Shown here in pieces: positions 24,948-32,208 of a stretch of DNA of 33,076 nt. The notes below the pieces were generated by a model. The model searched no databases, was not told the origin of the DNA, and worked only from the letters and a program-made list of their open reading frames with translations. The position numbers and the translations under genes were made by a program. The number at the start of each line of letters is the position of its first letter. Position 1 is the first letter of the stretch. The stretch lies in NCBI GenBank assembly GCA_036393295.1, contig DASWHF010000165.1, positions 1 to 33,076 of the forward strand, in the 5' to 3' direction. Source of the stretch: DASWHF01 sp036393295 (lineage in GTDB: Bacteria; Pseudomonadota; Gammaproteobacteria; Acidiferrobacterales; UBA6901).

Positions 24948-26246
24948 ATGAACCGCAACGATCTGCAAGACGTCCTGGAGGCCAGTCTTCAGCAGGGCGA
25001 AACCGCCGGACGGCCGTTCGGCCTGATCCTGTTCAGCGTCGACCGTTTCAAGCTGGTCAACGGCCGCTTCGGCCACGCGCTCGCCGACCGGGTGCTCACG
25101 CGCATCCATGAGATCGCGCGCGCCGCGCTGCGCGACCGCGGCCGGATCGGGCGCTGGGCCGGCGACGAGTTCCTGTGCGTGCTGCCGGGGGCGGATACCG
25201 GGCGCGGCGAGGCGATCGCACTGGAGCTGCGCCAGGCCATTGCCCACGCGGCCATTCCGATCGACTCCAGCATCATCAACGTCACGGCGAGCTTCGGCGT
25301 GGCCGATTTCCCGCACGACGGCACCAATGTTCAGGGTCTGCTGCTGGCCGCCGACGAGGCGCTCTACCAGGCCAAGCAGCGCGGCCGCAATCGCGTGGTG
25401 TGCGCCGGCAGCCTCGAGCAGTACGCGCTCGCCATGGGCAATGTGCTCGACACCGCGCTGCGCGAGGACCGCGTCATGCCGGCCTACCAGCCGATCGTCG
25501 ATCTCAAGAGCGGCGAGACGGTCGCCGAGGAGGCGCTGGCGCGCATCGTCACGACCGACGGCGAGGCGATCGCCGCCGAGCGCTTCATGGACGTCGCCAG
25601 CCAGTTCCAGCTCACCCACAAGATCGACCGCACCGTGGTGTTGAGCGCCTTCGGCCGCTACCTGTCGCACCTCGACGGCGGCCGGCCGCTCACCCACTTC
25701 GTCAACATCTCCGGCGACCTGCTGCGCCATCCGGAGCTGTTCCGCGAGCTGCTCGAATCGGTGCGGCGGCTGTACGTCGCCGACGGCGGTCCGGCGGCGC
25801 GCGACTTCCCGCTGGTGATCGAGATCACCGAGCGCGAGATCCTCGGCAGTCCCGAGCTGACGCGCCAGATGCTCATGCCCTTCGTCGAGCTGGGGCTGCG
25901 CCTGGCGCTCGACGATTTCGGCAGCGGCTACTCGTCCTTCCACTACCTCGCCGACCTGCCGGTCTCGTTCCTGAAGATCGACGGCCGCTTCACCCAGCGC
26001 CTGCACGAACCCAAGGTGCGCGCCATCGTGCACGGCATCCAGAACACCGCCACCGAACTCGGCCTGATCACGCTCGCCGAGCATGTCGAGACCGAGGCGC
26101 AGGCCGAGATCCTGCGGCGCATCGGCATCAACTGGGCCCAGGGCCATCACTACGGCGCGGCGGCGCTCGACCAGGAGGAGGCCGACGTGCGGCGGCAGAT
26201 GAGCGTGAATTGGGCGCGCGGATATTATTATCAAAAAGATCAGTAG
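24948..26246 (+). CDS. GGDEF-EAL protein with an AGDEF variant site and a likely active EAL domain
   Basis: A 432-residue cytoplasmic protein without a sensor or membrane segment. The GGDEF domain (about 1-155) starts at MNRNDLQDVLEASL. It therefore lacks the usual DxLTGL turn before the NR pair, has AGDEF (71-75) in place of GGDEF, and lacks an RxxD inhibitory site. The EAL domain (about 165-415) looks complete: EAL (195-197), FVNIS, EITERE, LDDFGSGYSS, LKIDGRF, AEHVET and NWAQGHHYG. The EAL half probably hydrolyses c-di-GMP, with the GGDEF half regulatory or weakly active. AGDEF can still be active in known enzymes. The stop codon TAG is part of the heptamer array that follows. Confidence 0.9.
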   Translation: MNRNDLQDVLEASLQQGETAGRPFGLILFSVDRFKLVNGRFGHALADRVLTRIHEIARAALRDRGRIGRWAGDEFLCVLPGADTGRGEAIALELRQAIAHAAIPIDSSIINVTASFGVADFPHDGTNVQGLLLAADEALYQAKQRGRNRVVCAGSLEQYALAMGNVLDTALREDRVMPAYQPIVDLKSGETVAEEALARIVTTDGEAIAAERFMDVASQFQLTHKIDRTVVLSAFGRYLSHLDGGRPLTHFVNISGDLLRHPELFRELLESVRRLYVADGGPAARDFPLVIEITEREILGSPELTRQMLMPFVELGLRLALDDFGSGYSSFHYLADLPVSFLKIDGRFTQRLHEPKVRAIVHGIQNTATELGLITLAEHVETEAQAEILRRIGINWAQGHHYGAAALDQEEADVRRQMSVNWARGYYYQKDQ

Positions 26247-26320
26247 CAAGTAGCAAGTGGCAATATTACTGGCTAGCCGTCCTTGCTACTTGCTACTTGC
26301 CACTTGCTACTTGCTACTTA
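26242..26320. repeat. Inverted heptamer arrays (TAGCAAG) between two convergent stop codons
   Basis: The plus-strand side has AGTAGCA, AGTAGCA and AGTGGCA (26242-26262); the minus-strand side has six units covering 26281-26320. A perfect 22-bp inverted repeat joins 26242-26263 with 26297-26318. The stop codons of both genes lie in the repeat: TAG at 26244-26246 on plus and TAG at 26307-26309 on minus. On the minus strand the last residues of the patatin (SSK) are encoded by the repeat. Confidence 0.93.
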
Positions 26321-27248
26321 ATTTACGGATCGCATCAAGCCTGTCCTGTACCGCGCGCCGGCCGGCGTCGATCGCCTCGACGGCGCGGTAGAATTCGACC
26401 ATGCCGATGTCGTGCACGTCCGGGGTCAGCATCAGGTCCGGTGGATAACGTTGCGCGCGCAGCTGGGTGATCTGCGCCTGGCCGATGCCGATCACCTGGT
26501 CCAGCACCCGGCGCGTGCCCCAGGCCTCGACATCCTCGGGGGGCGGCTCCTTGAGCTGCTCGTTCAGCCAGATGCGCAGGCCGTCGGCCGGGCCGAGCCA
26601 CGGCTGCTGGAGCAGCTGGCGGACGCGGCCGCGCCATTCGCCCGACGGGCGCGGTTGCATTTCGCGCTTGCTCAAGCCGCGCGCCCCGGCGTGCACCGCC
26701 ACACCCAGCACCGGGCCGCCGAAATGCTCGCGCGCGACGTCGACCGGCACCGGATTGACCACGCCGCCGTCCACCAGCAGGCGTGCGCCGATGCGAAACG
26801 GCGCGAGCAACCCCGGCACTGAGAGACTGGCGCGCACCGCCTCGCTCAGCGATCCGCGGTCGAGCACGACCTGTTCGCCGGTCTCGAGGTCGGTGGCGAT
26901 CGCCACGAATCCAATCTCGAGATCCTCGATGCGGCGCTCGCCGAGGTGCGGCGTCAGAAAATCCATGATCGAGGCCCCGGAGGCGATCCCGCCGGTCGGC
27001 AGGTCGGGGAAGAACAGGCGCAGCGTCTTGATCCAGTCGAAGCCGGTGGCGACCTCCTGCAGCGCCTCGATCGGCATGCCGGTGGCGAAGAACGCGCCGA
27101 TCTCGGCGCCGACGCTGGTGCCGGCGACGGCGCGCACCGGTATGCCCTGGGCGTGCAGCTCGGCCAGCACGCCGATGTGCGCCAGGCCCTTGGCGCCGCC
27201 GCCGCCGAGCGCCAGCACCAGTCCCTGCCCGCCGCCTCCGCCCGCCAT
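26307..27248 (-). CDS. Patatin-like phospholipase (RssA-like)
   Basis: A 313-residue serine acyl hydrolase with the Ser-Asp dyad of patatins: oxyanion loop LGGGGAKGLAHIGVL (14-28), GTSVG with Ser45, and LLVDGGVVNPVPVD with Asp160. No signal peptide or barrel is seen, so it is probably a cytoplasmic or membrane-associated lipase. The substrate is unknown. The ATG at 27246-27248 follows GGAGGG and directly precedes the conserved domain, whereas the longer frame to 27395 is not supported. The C-terminal SSK and the stop codon derive from the heptamer repeat. It converges with the GGDEF-EAL gene and is divergent from the OmpA-like gene. Confidence 0.9.
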   Translation of the reverse strand: MAGGGGGQGLVLALGGGGAKGLAHIGVLAELHAQGIPVRAVAGTSVGAEIGAFFATGMPIEALQEVATGFDWIKTLRLFFPDLPTGGIASGASIMDFLTPHLGERRIEDLEIGFVAIATDLETGEQVVLDRGSLSEAVRASLSVPGLLAPFRIGARLLVDGGVVNPVPVDVAREHFGGPVLGVAVHAGARGLSKREMQPRPSGEWRGRVRQLLQQPWLGPADGLRIWLNEQLKEPPPEDVEAWGTRRVLDQVIGIGQAQITQLRAQRYPPDLMLTPDVHDIGMVEFYRAVEAIDAGRRAVQDRLDAIRKLSSK

Positions 27249-27293
27249 TCGCCCTCCTTCCACACGCCGCCGGCCACCCGATGCGCCGGTCCC

Positions 27294-27323
27294 AGCATAA
27301 CGGGACCTGACGCCGGCTTCCAA
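27294..27323 (-). promoter_or_regulatory. Predicted promoter of the patatin gene
   Basis: On the minus strand TTGGAA (27318-27323) and TATGCT (27294-27299) are separated by 18 bp. The start site would be about 40 nt before the ATG. Confidence 0.4.
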
Positions 27324-27347
27324 CCCTGGCCCTGGACCCGCGGAACT

Positions 27348-27356
27348 TGCTATCCT
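27348..27356 (+). promoter_or_regulatory. Extended -10 box of the OmpA/MotB-like gene
   Basis: TGC followed by TATCCT (27351-27356), with no convincing -35. The implied start site is about 60 nt before the ATG at 27422. Confidence 0.35.
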
Positions 27357-27421
27357 TGACATTGCGCACCCGAACACCGCAACCGACATCACCACCTGCC
27401 ACCAGGATCCCGATACCCCCG

Positions 27422-28222
27422 ATGTGGAACAACCTGTCCCGCGTGCTGTTCCTGCTCGGCGTGCTGGCCGCCGGCCTGGCCGCCTGGCTCTACTGGGGCT
27501 ACAGCGAACGGCTCCGCGAGACCCAGCGCGAGCTCGAGGAGCGCAACGCCGAGCTCACGCTGGAGATTGCCCGGCTCAAGGAGCACGTGGTCTATCTCAC
27601 CAACCGGCTGGACGAGGAGGTGGCGAAGCTCTCCAAGGAAAAGGAGGAAGAGGTCGCCCGCGCCCGCGCCACGCACGACGAGATGCTGAAGACCCTGGAG
27701 AAGGAGGTCGAGCGCGGCCAGGTCACGATCACCCAGCTCGCCGACCGGCTGTCGGTGAACATCGTCGACAAGATCCTGTTCCCGTCCGGCCAGGACGACA
27801 TCACCGAGGAGGGCCGCAAGGTTCTGAAACGGGTCGGTGACGTGCTGTTCCAGGTGAAGGACAAGACCTTCCGCGTCGTCGGCCACACCGACAACGTGCC
27901 GACCGGCAAGGCCCTGCGCGACCGCTACCCGACCAACTGGGAGCTGGCGGCGGCGCGCGCGACCAACGTGGTGCGCTTCCTGCAGGAGGAGGCCGGCATC
28001 GATCCGGCCACGCTGGAGGCGGTCGCGCTCGGCGAGTACCACCCGATCGCCAGCAACCGGACCCCCGAGGGCCGCAGCCAGAACCGGCGCATCGAGATCC
28101 TGCTGTACCCGCGCGTCGCCTCGCTCGTCAAGGAACTGCCGCTCAAGAAGCCGGCCGCGCCGGCCGGCAAGCCGGCTCCGAACCGGGCGCCGGCGAGCGC
28201 TCCCCGGCCGGCGCAACCTTAG
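27422..28222 (+). CDS. OmpA/MotB-type peptidoglycan-binding protein with coiled coil
   Basis: A 266-residue protein anchored by one N-terminal helix (about 6-26). A highly charged predicted coiled coil follows (about 28-105, heptad-like E/K/L pattern). The OmpA-like domain (about 110-230) carries GHTDN (154-158) and the NRRIEI motif (221-226), which bind diaminopimelate-type peptidoglycan. The tail (about 238-266) is rich in Pro, Ala and Lys. The layout resembles MotB-like or cell-envelope spacer proteins, but no flagellar partner (MotA) is adjacent, so a stator role is unsupported. The ATG at 27422 is chosen because it immediately precedes the helix. Confidence 0.88.
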   Translation: MWNNLSRVLFLLGVLAAGLAAWLYWGYSERLRETQRELEERNAELTLEIARLKEHVVYLTNRLDEEVAKLSKEKEEEVARARATHDEMLKTLEKEVERGQVTITQLADRLSVNIVDKILFPSGQDDITEEGRKVLKRVGDVLFQVKDKTFRVVGHTDNVPTGKALRDRYPTNWELAAARATNVVRFLQEEAGIDPATLEAVALGEYHPIASNRTPEGRSQNRRIEILLYPRVASLVKELPLKKPAAPAGKPAPNRAPASAPRPAQP

Positions 28223-28268
28223 CGCACCACGGTCCCGCCCACGCTCAACGCCAGGAGCATCCGTCCCC

Positions 28269-28565
28269 ATGCATCGATATCGACTCTCGGTAACCGCGTT
28301 GTGTTTGATCTCCATGGCCGTGCTGACGACCGCCTGTTCCGGCCGCATCGCCGGCAACCAGGCGGTGGAATGCTCCGAAGGGCTCAAAATCGCCTACGTC
28401 GAGCTCGAGGAGGCTGAGGTCAATGGCTTCGGCGGCACGGTCGCGTGGAGCAAGGCGGCCGGCCTGCTGACGGCGGCCAGCGTCCAGAAGGAATTCGAGA
28501 AATACCCGAACTGCGTGGACAAGGTCCGGCGCGCGCGGCTGTATATCCGCGAGGCCCAGCGCTGA
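28269..28565 (+). CDS. Small hypothetical lipoprotein
   Basis: A 98-residue protein with a basic start, a hydrophobic signal and a lipobox LTTAC (Cys at residue 23), indicating export and lipid attachment. The mature part is about 75 residues with two further cysteines (in VECSEG and PNCVDK), possibly a disulfide, and a basic C-terminus. I do not recognise a family. AGGAG lies 13 nt upstream of the ATG. It follows the OmpA-like gene by 46 bp on the same strand and may be cotranscribed. Confidence 0.72.
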   Translation: MHRYRLSVTALCLISMAVLTTACSGRIAGNQAVECSEGLKIAYVELEEAEVNGFGGTVAWSKAAGLLTAASVQKEFEKYPNCVDKVRRARLYIREAQR

Positions 28566-28600
28566 GCCGGCGGCGAATTCCCAAGGCCGTCGGTGGCTGG

Positions 28601-28606
28601 TAGAGT
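28601..28606 (+). promoter_or_regulatory. Possible extended -10 box upstream of the 147-residue hypothetical gene
   Basis: TGG is followed by TAGAGT. The -35 is not convincing. The distance to the ATG at 28668 would give a leader of about 55 nt. Confidence 0.25.
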
Positions 28607-28667
28607 GTCGGTCGGGGTGGCGGCCGGCCGGTGGGGCCCGCCGGCCGGATTCAAAATGGAGAGCACT

Positions 28668-29111
28668 ATGAGCGCGCAGATGCAGCCCGATCCGTTTGTG
28701 ACCGCGTTCCGCGGTTACTTCGTGAGCCTCCTGAGCTGGACGCAGCTCGACGAGTTCTGGAAGGTGGTGCGCGCCGCGGCCGGCGACGGCTGGTATCTCT
28801 ATGCGATCGGCGAGCCGGTCCCGACCGCGGTCAGCAGCGCCGAGCAGGTCGACAGCTTCCTCACCGAGATCGACGCCCTGCTGCGCAAGGAGCACCGCGA
28901 GGACTACTGCGGCATCGTCTTCACCGACAGCAAGTCCGCGCCGACCCTGATCAAGATCTTCGATCCCCACAACCTCGGCGTCTCCTGCGGCTTCAGCGAC
29001 AACCCACCGCTGCCCGGCTGGGTCATGAGCCGGCTCAAACCCAGCGAGCTCCGCGACCGGCGCGTGCTGCCGGAAGGGCGGCGGCGCTGGTGGCAGAAGC
29101 TCTGGGCCTGA
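28668..29111 (+). CDS. Hypothetical protein, unrecognised
   Basis: A 147-residue, probably cytoplasmic protein without signal peptide or membrane segment. Visible features are aromatic-rich FRGYFVSLLSWTQLDEFW near the N-terminus, DGWYLYAIGEPVP, YCGIVFTDS, IKIFDPHNLGVSCGFSDNPPLPGW, and a basic tail RRRWWQKLW. The codon use matches the neighbouring core genes, so it is likely a real gene. The ATG at 28668 is preceded by GGAG at suitable spacing; an in-frame ATG four codons earlier is possible. I cannot assign a family or function. A REP-type repeat follows. Confidence 0.75.
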   Translation: MSAQMQPDPFVTAFRGYFVSLLSWTQLDEFWKVVRAAAGDGWYLYAIGEPVPTAVSSAEQVDSFLTEIDALLRKEHREDYCGIVFTDSKSAPTLIKIFDPHNLGVSCGFSDNPPLPGWVMSRLKPSELRDRRVLPEGRRRWWQKLWA

Positions 29112-29164
29112 CGACATCGCGATACCGGGGAGAACGCCAACTAGTCCACAGCGACATCTTGCGG

Positions 29165-29220
29165 GTCCCTTCTCGAAGCCGTCGGCCCTCACCCCGGCCC
29201 TCTCCCGGAGGGAGAGGGAG
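29165..29220. repeat. REP-type palindromic repeat, second copy
   Basis: A shortened relative of the repeat at 17932: GTCCCTTCTC, AGCCGTCGGCCC, then the hairpin CCCTCTCCC-GGA-GGGAGAGGG at 29198-29218. It lies directly in front of yheT. Confidence 0.75.
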
Positions 29221-29235
29221 AACACCGTACGCACT

Positions 29236-30306
29236 ATGCATCCTGAAAACCTCAGACACGATCACGATACGCCGCCGGCCTACGTCGCGCCGTGGTGGTG
29301 CCGCAATGCCCATCTGCAGACGGTCTGGTCGACCCTGTTCCGCCGCGCGCCGCGCATCGCGTGGCGGCGCGAGCGCGTCGAGCTGCCGGACGGCGACTTT
29401 CTCGATCTGGACTGGGCCGGCGGCGATGCCGGCCGGCCGGCGGTGCTGATCCTGCACGGGCTGGAAGGCAGCGCCGCCTCCCCCTATGTGCGCGGCCTCA
29501 CCGCGGCGCTCGCCGCGCGCGGCCTCGGCGCCGTCGTCATGCACTTCCGCGGCTGCAGCGGCGAGCCGAACCGGCTCGCCCGCAGCTATCACTCCGGCGA
29601 CACCGGCGACATCGACTTCATCGTCCACCGCCTGCGCGCGAACGCGCCGGCGCGCGCGCTCGGCGTGGTCGGATACTCCCTGGGCGGCAACGCGCTGCTC
29701 AAGTGGCTGGGCGAGACCGGCGATGGCGCGCCGGTCGACGCCGCGGCGGCGGTCTCGGTGCCGTTTCTGCTGAACGAATCGGCCGACCGCATGCGGCACG
29801 GACTGTCGCGCGTCTACCAGTGGCGGCTGCTCGCCAGCCTCAAACGCTCGTTGCGCCGCAAGTTCGCCGGCCGGCCGCTGCCGCTGCCGGCGGCGCGCCT
29901 GGCGCGGCTCGACGATTTCTGGGCATTCGATGACGCGGTCACCGCGCCCTTGCACGGCTTTCGCGACGCCGTAGACTACTACGCGAAATCGAGCTCGCGC
30001 CGGTTCCTCGACCGGATCCGCGTTCCGACGCTGATCGTTCATGCCGTCGACGATCCGTTCATGACCGCAAAAGTCGTCCCGCGCGCCGACGAGTTGTCGC
30101 CCAGCGTGCGGCTCGAGCTGTCGGCGCACGGCGGCCATGTCGGCTTCGTCGACGGGCCGTGGCCGTGGCGCGCCGGTTACTGGCTGGAGCGGCGCATCCC
30201 GTCGTTCCTGGCCGAGACACTGACCGTCCAGAATCCCAAGGAAATCCCGGAAAACCTAAAAAGGCCGGGCGCGCTGAATCCAGAAGGGGGCGGATTCAAC
30301 TCATAA
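29236..30306 (+). CDS. yheT: YheT-family alpha/beta hydrolase
   Basis: A 356-residue hydrolase of the YheT/UPF0017 family. Typical features are PPAYVAPWWCRNAHLQTVW near the N-terminus, LILHGLEGS, FRGCSGEPNR, the nucleophile elbow GYSLGGNALLKWLG, the acid region VHAVDDPFM and the histidine in HGGHVGFVDG. The physiological substrate is not established. The last about 25 residues, after IPSFLAE, look unlike the family, and the stop codon lies at the probable left edge of IS30 sequence. The native C-terminus may therefore have been replaced. No clear Shine-Dalgarno sequence precedes the ATG, which lies 15 bp behind the REP element. Confidence 0.9.
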   Translation: MHPENLRHDHDTPPAYVAPWWCRNAHLQTVWSTLFRRAPRIAWRRERVELPDGDFLDLDWAGGDAGRPAVLILHGLEGSAASPYVRGLTAALAARGLGAVVMHFRGCSGEPNRLARSYHSGDTGDIDFIVHRLRANAPARALGVVGYSLGGNALLKWLGETGDGAPVDAAAAVSVPFLLNESADRMRHGLSRVYQWRLLASLKRSLRRKFAGRPLPLPAARLARLDDFWAFDDAVTAPLHGFRDAVDYYAKSSSRRFLDRIRVPTLIVHAVDDPFMTAKVVPRADELSPSVRLELSAHGGHVGFVDGPWPWRAGYWLERRIPSFLAETLTVQNPKEIPENLKRPGALNPEGGGFNS

Positions 30307-30386
30307 GTGCAACTTTACTGGCTGAACAAGAGGCAAGCTGCGGTAGCATCGGTGCCTCTTAAACCGCCAAGTCATAAGGAGCACCG

Positions 30387-30657
30387 ATGAAACACTACAC
30401 GCAGCTCACCCACGAGCAACGATATCAGATTCATGCCTGTATGAAAGCCGGATGGGATCAAACGGAGATTGCTACAGAGATCGGGACGCACAAGTCCACC
30501 GTGAGTCGTGAGCTCCGCCGCAACCGCGGGGCGCGCGGCTACCGGCCGAAGCAGGCACACGCCGTGGCCATGGCGCGGCGCGCGGCCAAGGTCAGCACCA
30601 AGCTCTCGCCGCGCGATTGGACACGCGTCGAGCGACTGCTCCGTCTCGATTGCATGC
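30387..30657 (+). pseudogene. IS30-family transposase, N-terminal fragment
   Basis: The first about 90 residues match the N-terminus of IS30 transposases: MKHYTQLTHEQRYQIHACM, a helix-turn-helix with TEIATEIGTHKSTVSRELRRN, and GARGYRPKQAHAVA. The similarity stops after RLLRLDC. The DDE catalytic core is absent, and the sequence runs into short ACCAAAA repeats and then an IS4-type element. The 3' half is not found on the other side of that element, so the loss is a deletion rather than a simple insertion. A TAAGGAG ribosome-binding site precedes the ATG. Confidence 0.88.
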
Positions 30658-30658
30658 A

Positions 30659-30686
30659 ACCAAAACAACCAAAAGAACAACCAAAA
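30659..30686 (+). repeat. Three ACCAAAA direct repeats at the IS30/IS4 junction
   Basis: Copies start at 30659, 30668 and 30680. The last is the outer end of the IS4-type element. They mark the point where IS30 homology ends. Confidence 0.7.
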
Positions 30687-31987
30687 GGGTCAGACCCACT
30701 GCTGTCCCACAAACAGAAATAAGAAAGGCCCAAATCTGCACCCGCTGCTACAATGCCTGTGCGACCAAACGTTGTAGAACAAGGGAGATTTGAGCCTTGG
30801 CACATCATAACACTGTCTTCGCGCAATTACTCAAGTTGGTTCCCAGACATGAATTTGAAACGCTCGCCAAGACGCATCACCGGGGGCGATCCTTGCGGCG
30901 CATCAACCGGTGGTCCCAGTTCGTCGCCTTGGCCCTGGCGCAGCTCGGCGGGCGCCAGAGCCTGCGCGATATCGTGGGGAATCTCGCCGCCCAGGCCGCA
31001 AGCCTGTATCACCTGGGGTGTCGCGCCGTCACCCGTACGACGCTTGCGCGGGTCAACGAGCAGCAGCCCTTTACCTTCTATGAAGCCTTGTTCGCCAAGC
31101 TCTACGCACGTTGCCAGGGCGTGGCACCGAGGCACCGCTTTCGATTCAAGAACAAACTCTATTCGCTCGACGCCTCGTTGATCGATTTGTCGCTGAAATT
31201 ATTCCCCGGTGCGCACTACGCCCTGGGCAAGGCCGCCATGAAGCTCCACGTCGGTCTCGATCACGACGGATATCTGCCCGCCTTTGCCACCGTCACGCCG
31301 GGCAAGCGCGCGGATATCGCCATCGGGCGTACCGTCGACTTCCCCCGGGGCAGTATCGTGGTTTGCGACAAGGGCTATACCGACTATCGCTGGTTCAAAA
31401 TGCTCGATAATCAAGGCATTTTCTTCGTCACCCGGTTGCGCCAGAACGCCAAGCCGCGAACCCTCCGGCGCCATGCCTTCCCCGAGGGCCGCGGGATCAC
31501 CTCCGACCACACCGTTCGGTTGGCCGGTATCAAACCGACGAAGCTCGGCTTGCCGTCACTGCGGCGTGTGGGTTATCGCGATCCGGCCACCGGCAAGCAC
31601 TATGTCTTTCTCACCAACGTTTTTCACTTGTCCGCCACGACCATTGCCACCCTGTACCAGGAACGCTGGCAGATCGAGCTCTTCTTCAAATGGCTGAAAC
31701 AGAACCTGAAAATCAAATCGTTTCTCGGGCTCAGCACCAACGCCGTGCTCACTCAGATCTGGATCGCCCTGTGCATGTACTTGCTGTTGGCGTTTCTGAA
31801 ATTTGTCTCCCAGCTCGGCGCATCGATGCAGCAACTGCTCCGTTTGCTTCAGCTCAATCTCTTTATCAAGCGGGATCTCGTGGCATTGCTCCGGGGCGAT
31901 CCACCTGACAGATCGCTATCCGACCATCAACTCCGGTTATCGTTCGCATGAAGTTTGTGGGACAGCAGTGGGTCTGACCCTTTTGGT
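30680..31987 (+). mobile_element. IS4-family insertion sequence with perfect 35-bp inverted repeats
   Basis: The left end (30680-30714) and right end (31953-31987) are perfect reverse complements over 35 bp and contain GGGTCAGACCC / GGGTCTGACCC. The 1308-bp element holds one transposase gene that fills it. No target duplication is visible outside the repeats, in keeping with a later deletion on at least one side. Confidence 0.88.
30797..31951 (+). CDS. IS4-family transposase
   Basis: An apparently intact 384-residue DDE transposase. The N-terminal region (MAHHNTVFAQLLKLVPRHEF) is of the DUF4372 type found in one IS4 subgroup. Catalytic candidates are the Asp in YSLDASLIDLS, the Asp in IVVCDKGYTDYRWF and the Glu in YQERWQIELFFKWLK. 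The last of these fits the Y-(2)-R-(3)-E-(6)-K signature of the IS4 family exactly. Translation starts at the TTG at 30797, with AGGGAG ten bases upstream. The stop codon is one base before the right inverted repeat. Confidence 0.93.
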   Translation: MAHHNTVFAQLLKLVPRHEFETLAKTHHRGRSLRRINRWSQFVALALAQLGGRQSLRDIVGNLAAQAASLYHLGCRAVTRTTLARVNEQQPFTFYEALFAKLYARCQGVAPRHRFRFKNKLYSLDASLIDLSLKLFPGAHYALGKAAMKLHVGLDHDGYLPAFATVTPGKRADIAIGRTVDFPRGSIVVCDKGYTDYRWFKMLDNQGIFFVTRLRQNAKPRTLRRHAFPEGRGITSDHTVRLAGIKPTKLGLPSLRRVGYRDPATGKHYVFLTNVFHLSATTIATLYQERWQIELFFKWLKQNLKIKSFLGLSTNAVLTQIWIALCMYLLLAFLKFVSQLGASMQQLLRLLQLNLFIKRDLVALLRGDPPDRSLSDHQLRLSFA

Positions 31988-32009
31988 CGTGGTAATTCCG
32001 GTCATTTGA

Positions 32010-32153
32010 CGTTGTGAGTCAGGGGGTCGGGGAGGTCCGACCCGAGTCCCGAATTGCGATGTGACCGAGGCCGGGGATGCGCGGTTTATCGTGGCGCTGC
32101 GGCGGTCGGAGACGCTGGAAGGCTACCTGGAAGAGAACGTCGCGAAGCAGTGA
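32010..32153 (+). pseudogene. Orphan C-terminal gene fragment
   Basis: Directly right of the IS4 element an open frame without its own start ends at TGA (32151-32153). The last about 35 residues (RVPNCDVTEAGDARFIVALR, then RSETLEGYLEENVAKQ) have core-genome codon use and end just before a strong hairpin, as a normal gene end would. I do not recognise the family. It is probably the 3' remnant of a gene cut off by the insertion and deletion events here. Confidence 0.4.
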
Positions 32154-32168
32154 GCGGCGGTTAGCGAA

Positions 32169-32191
32169 GAAGCCGGCGCGGGGCCGGCTTC
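32169..32191 (+). terminator. Hairpin after the orphan fragment
   Basis: GAAGCCGGC (32169-32177) pairs with GCCGGCTTC (32183-32191) around a 5-nt loop. No T-run follows. The position, 15 bp behind the orphan stop codon and facing the convergent membrane-protein gene, suits a terminator. Confidence 0.5.
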
Positions 32192-32208
32192 GGTCATGAC
32201 CGACTTAG

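Noticed and set aside
27422..28222. Flagellar stator MotB
   Set aside because: No motA is adjacent, and the long coiled coil behind the helix together with the Pro/Ala/Lys tail is not MotB-like.
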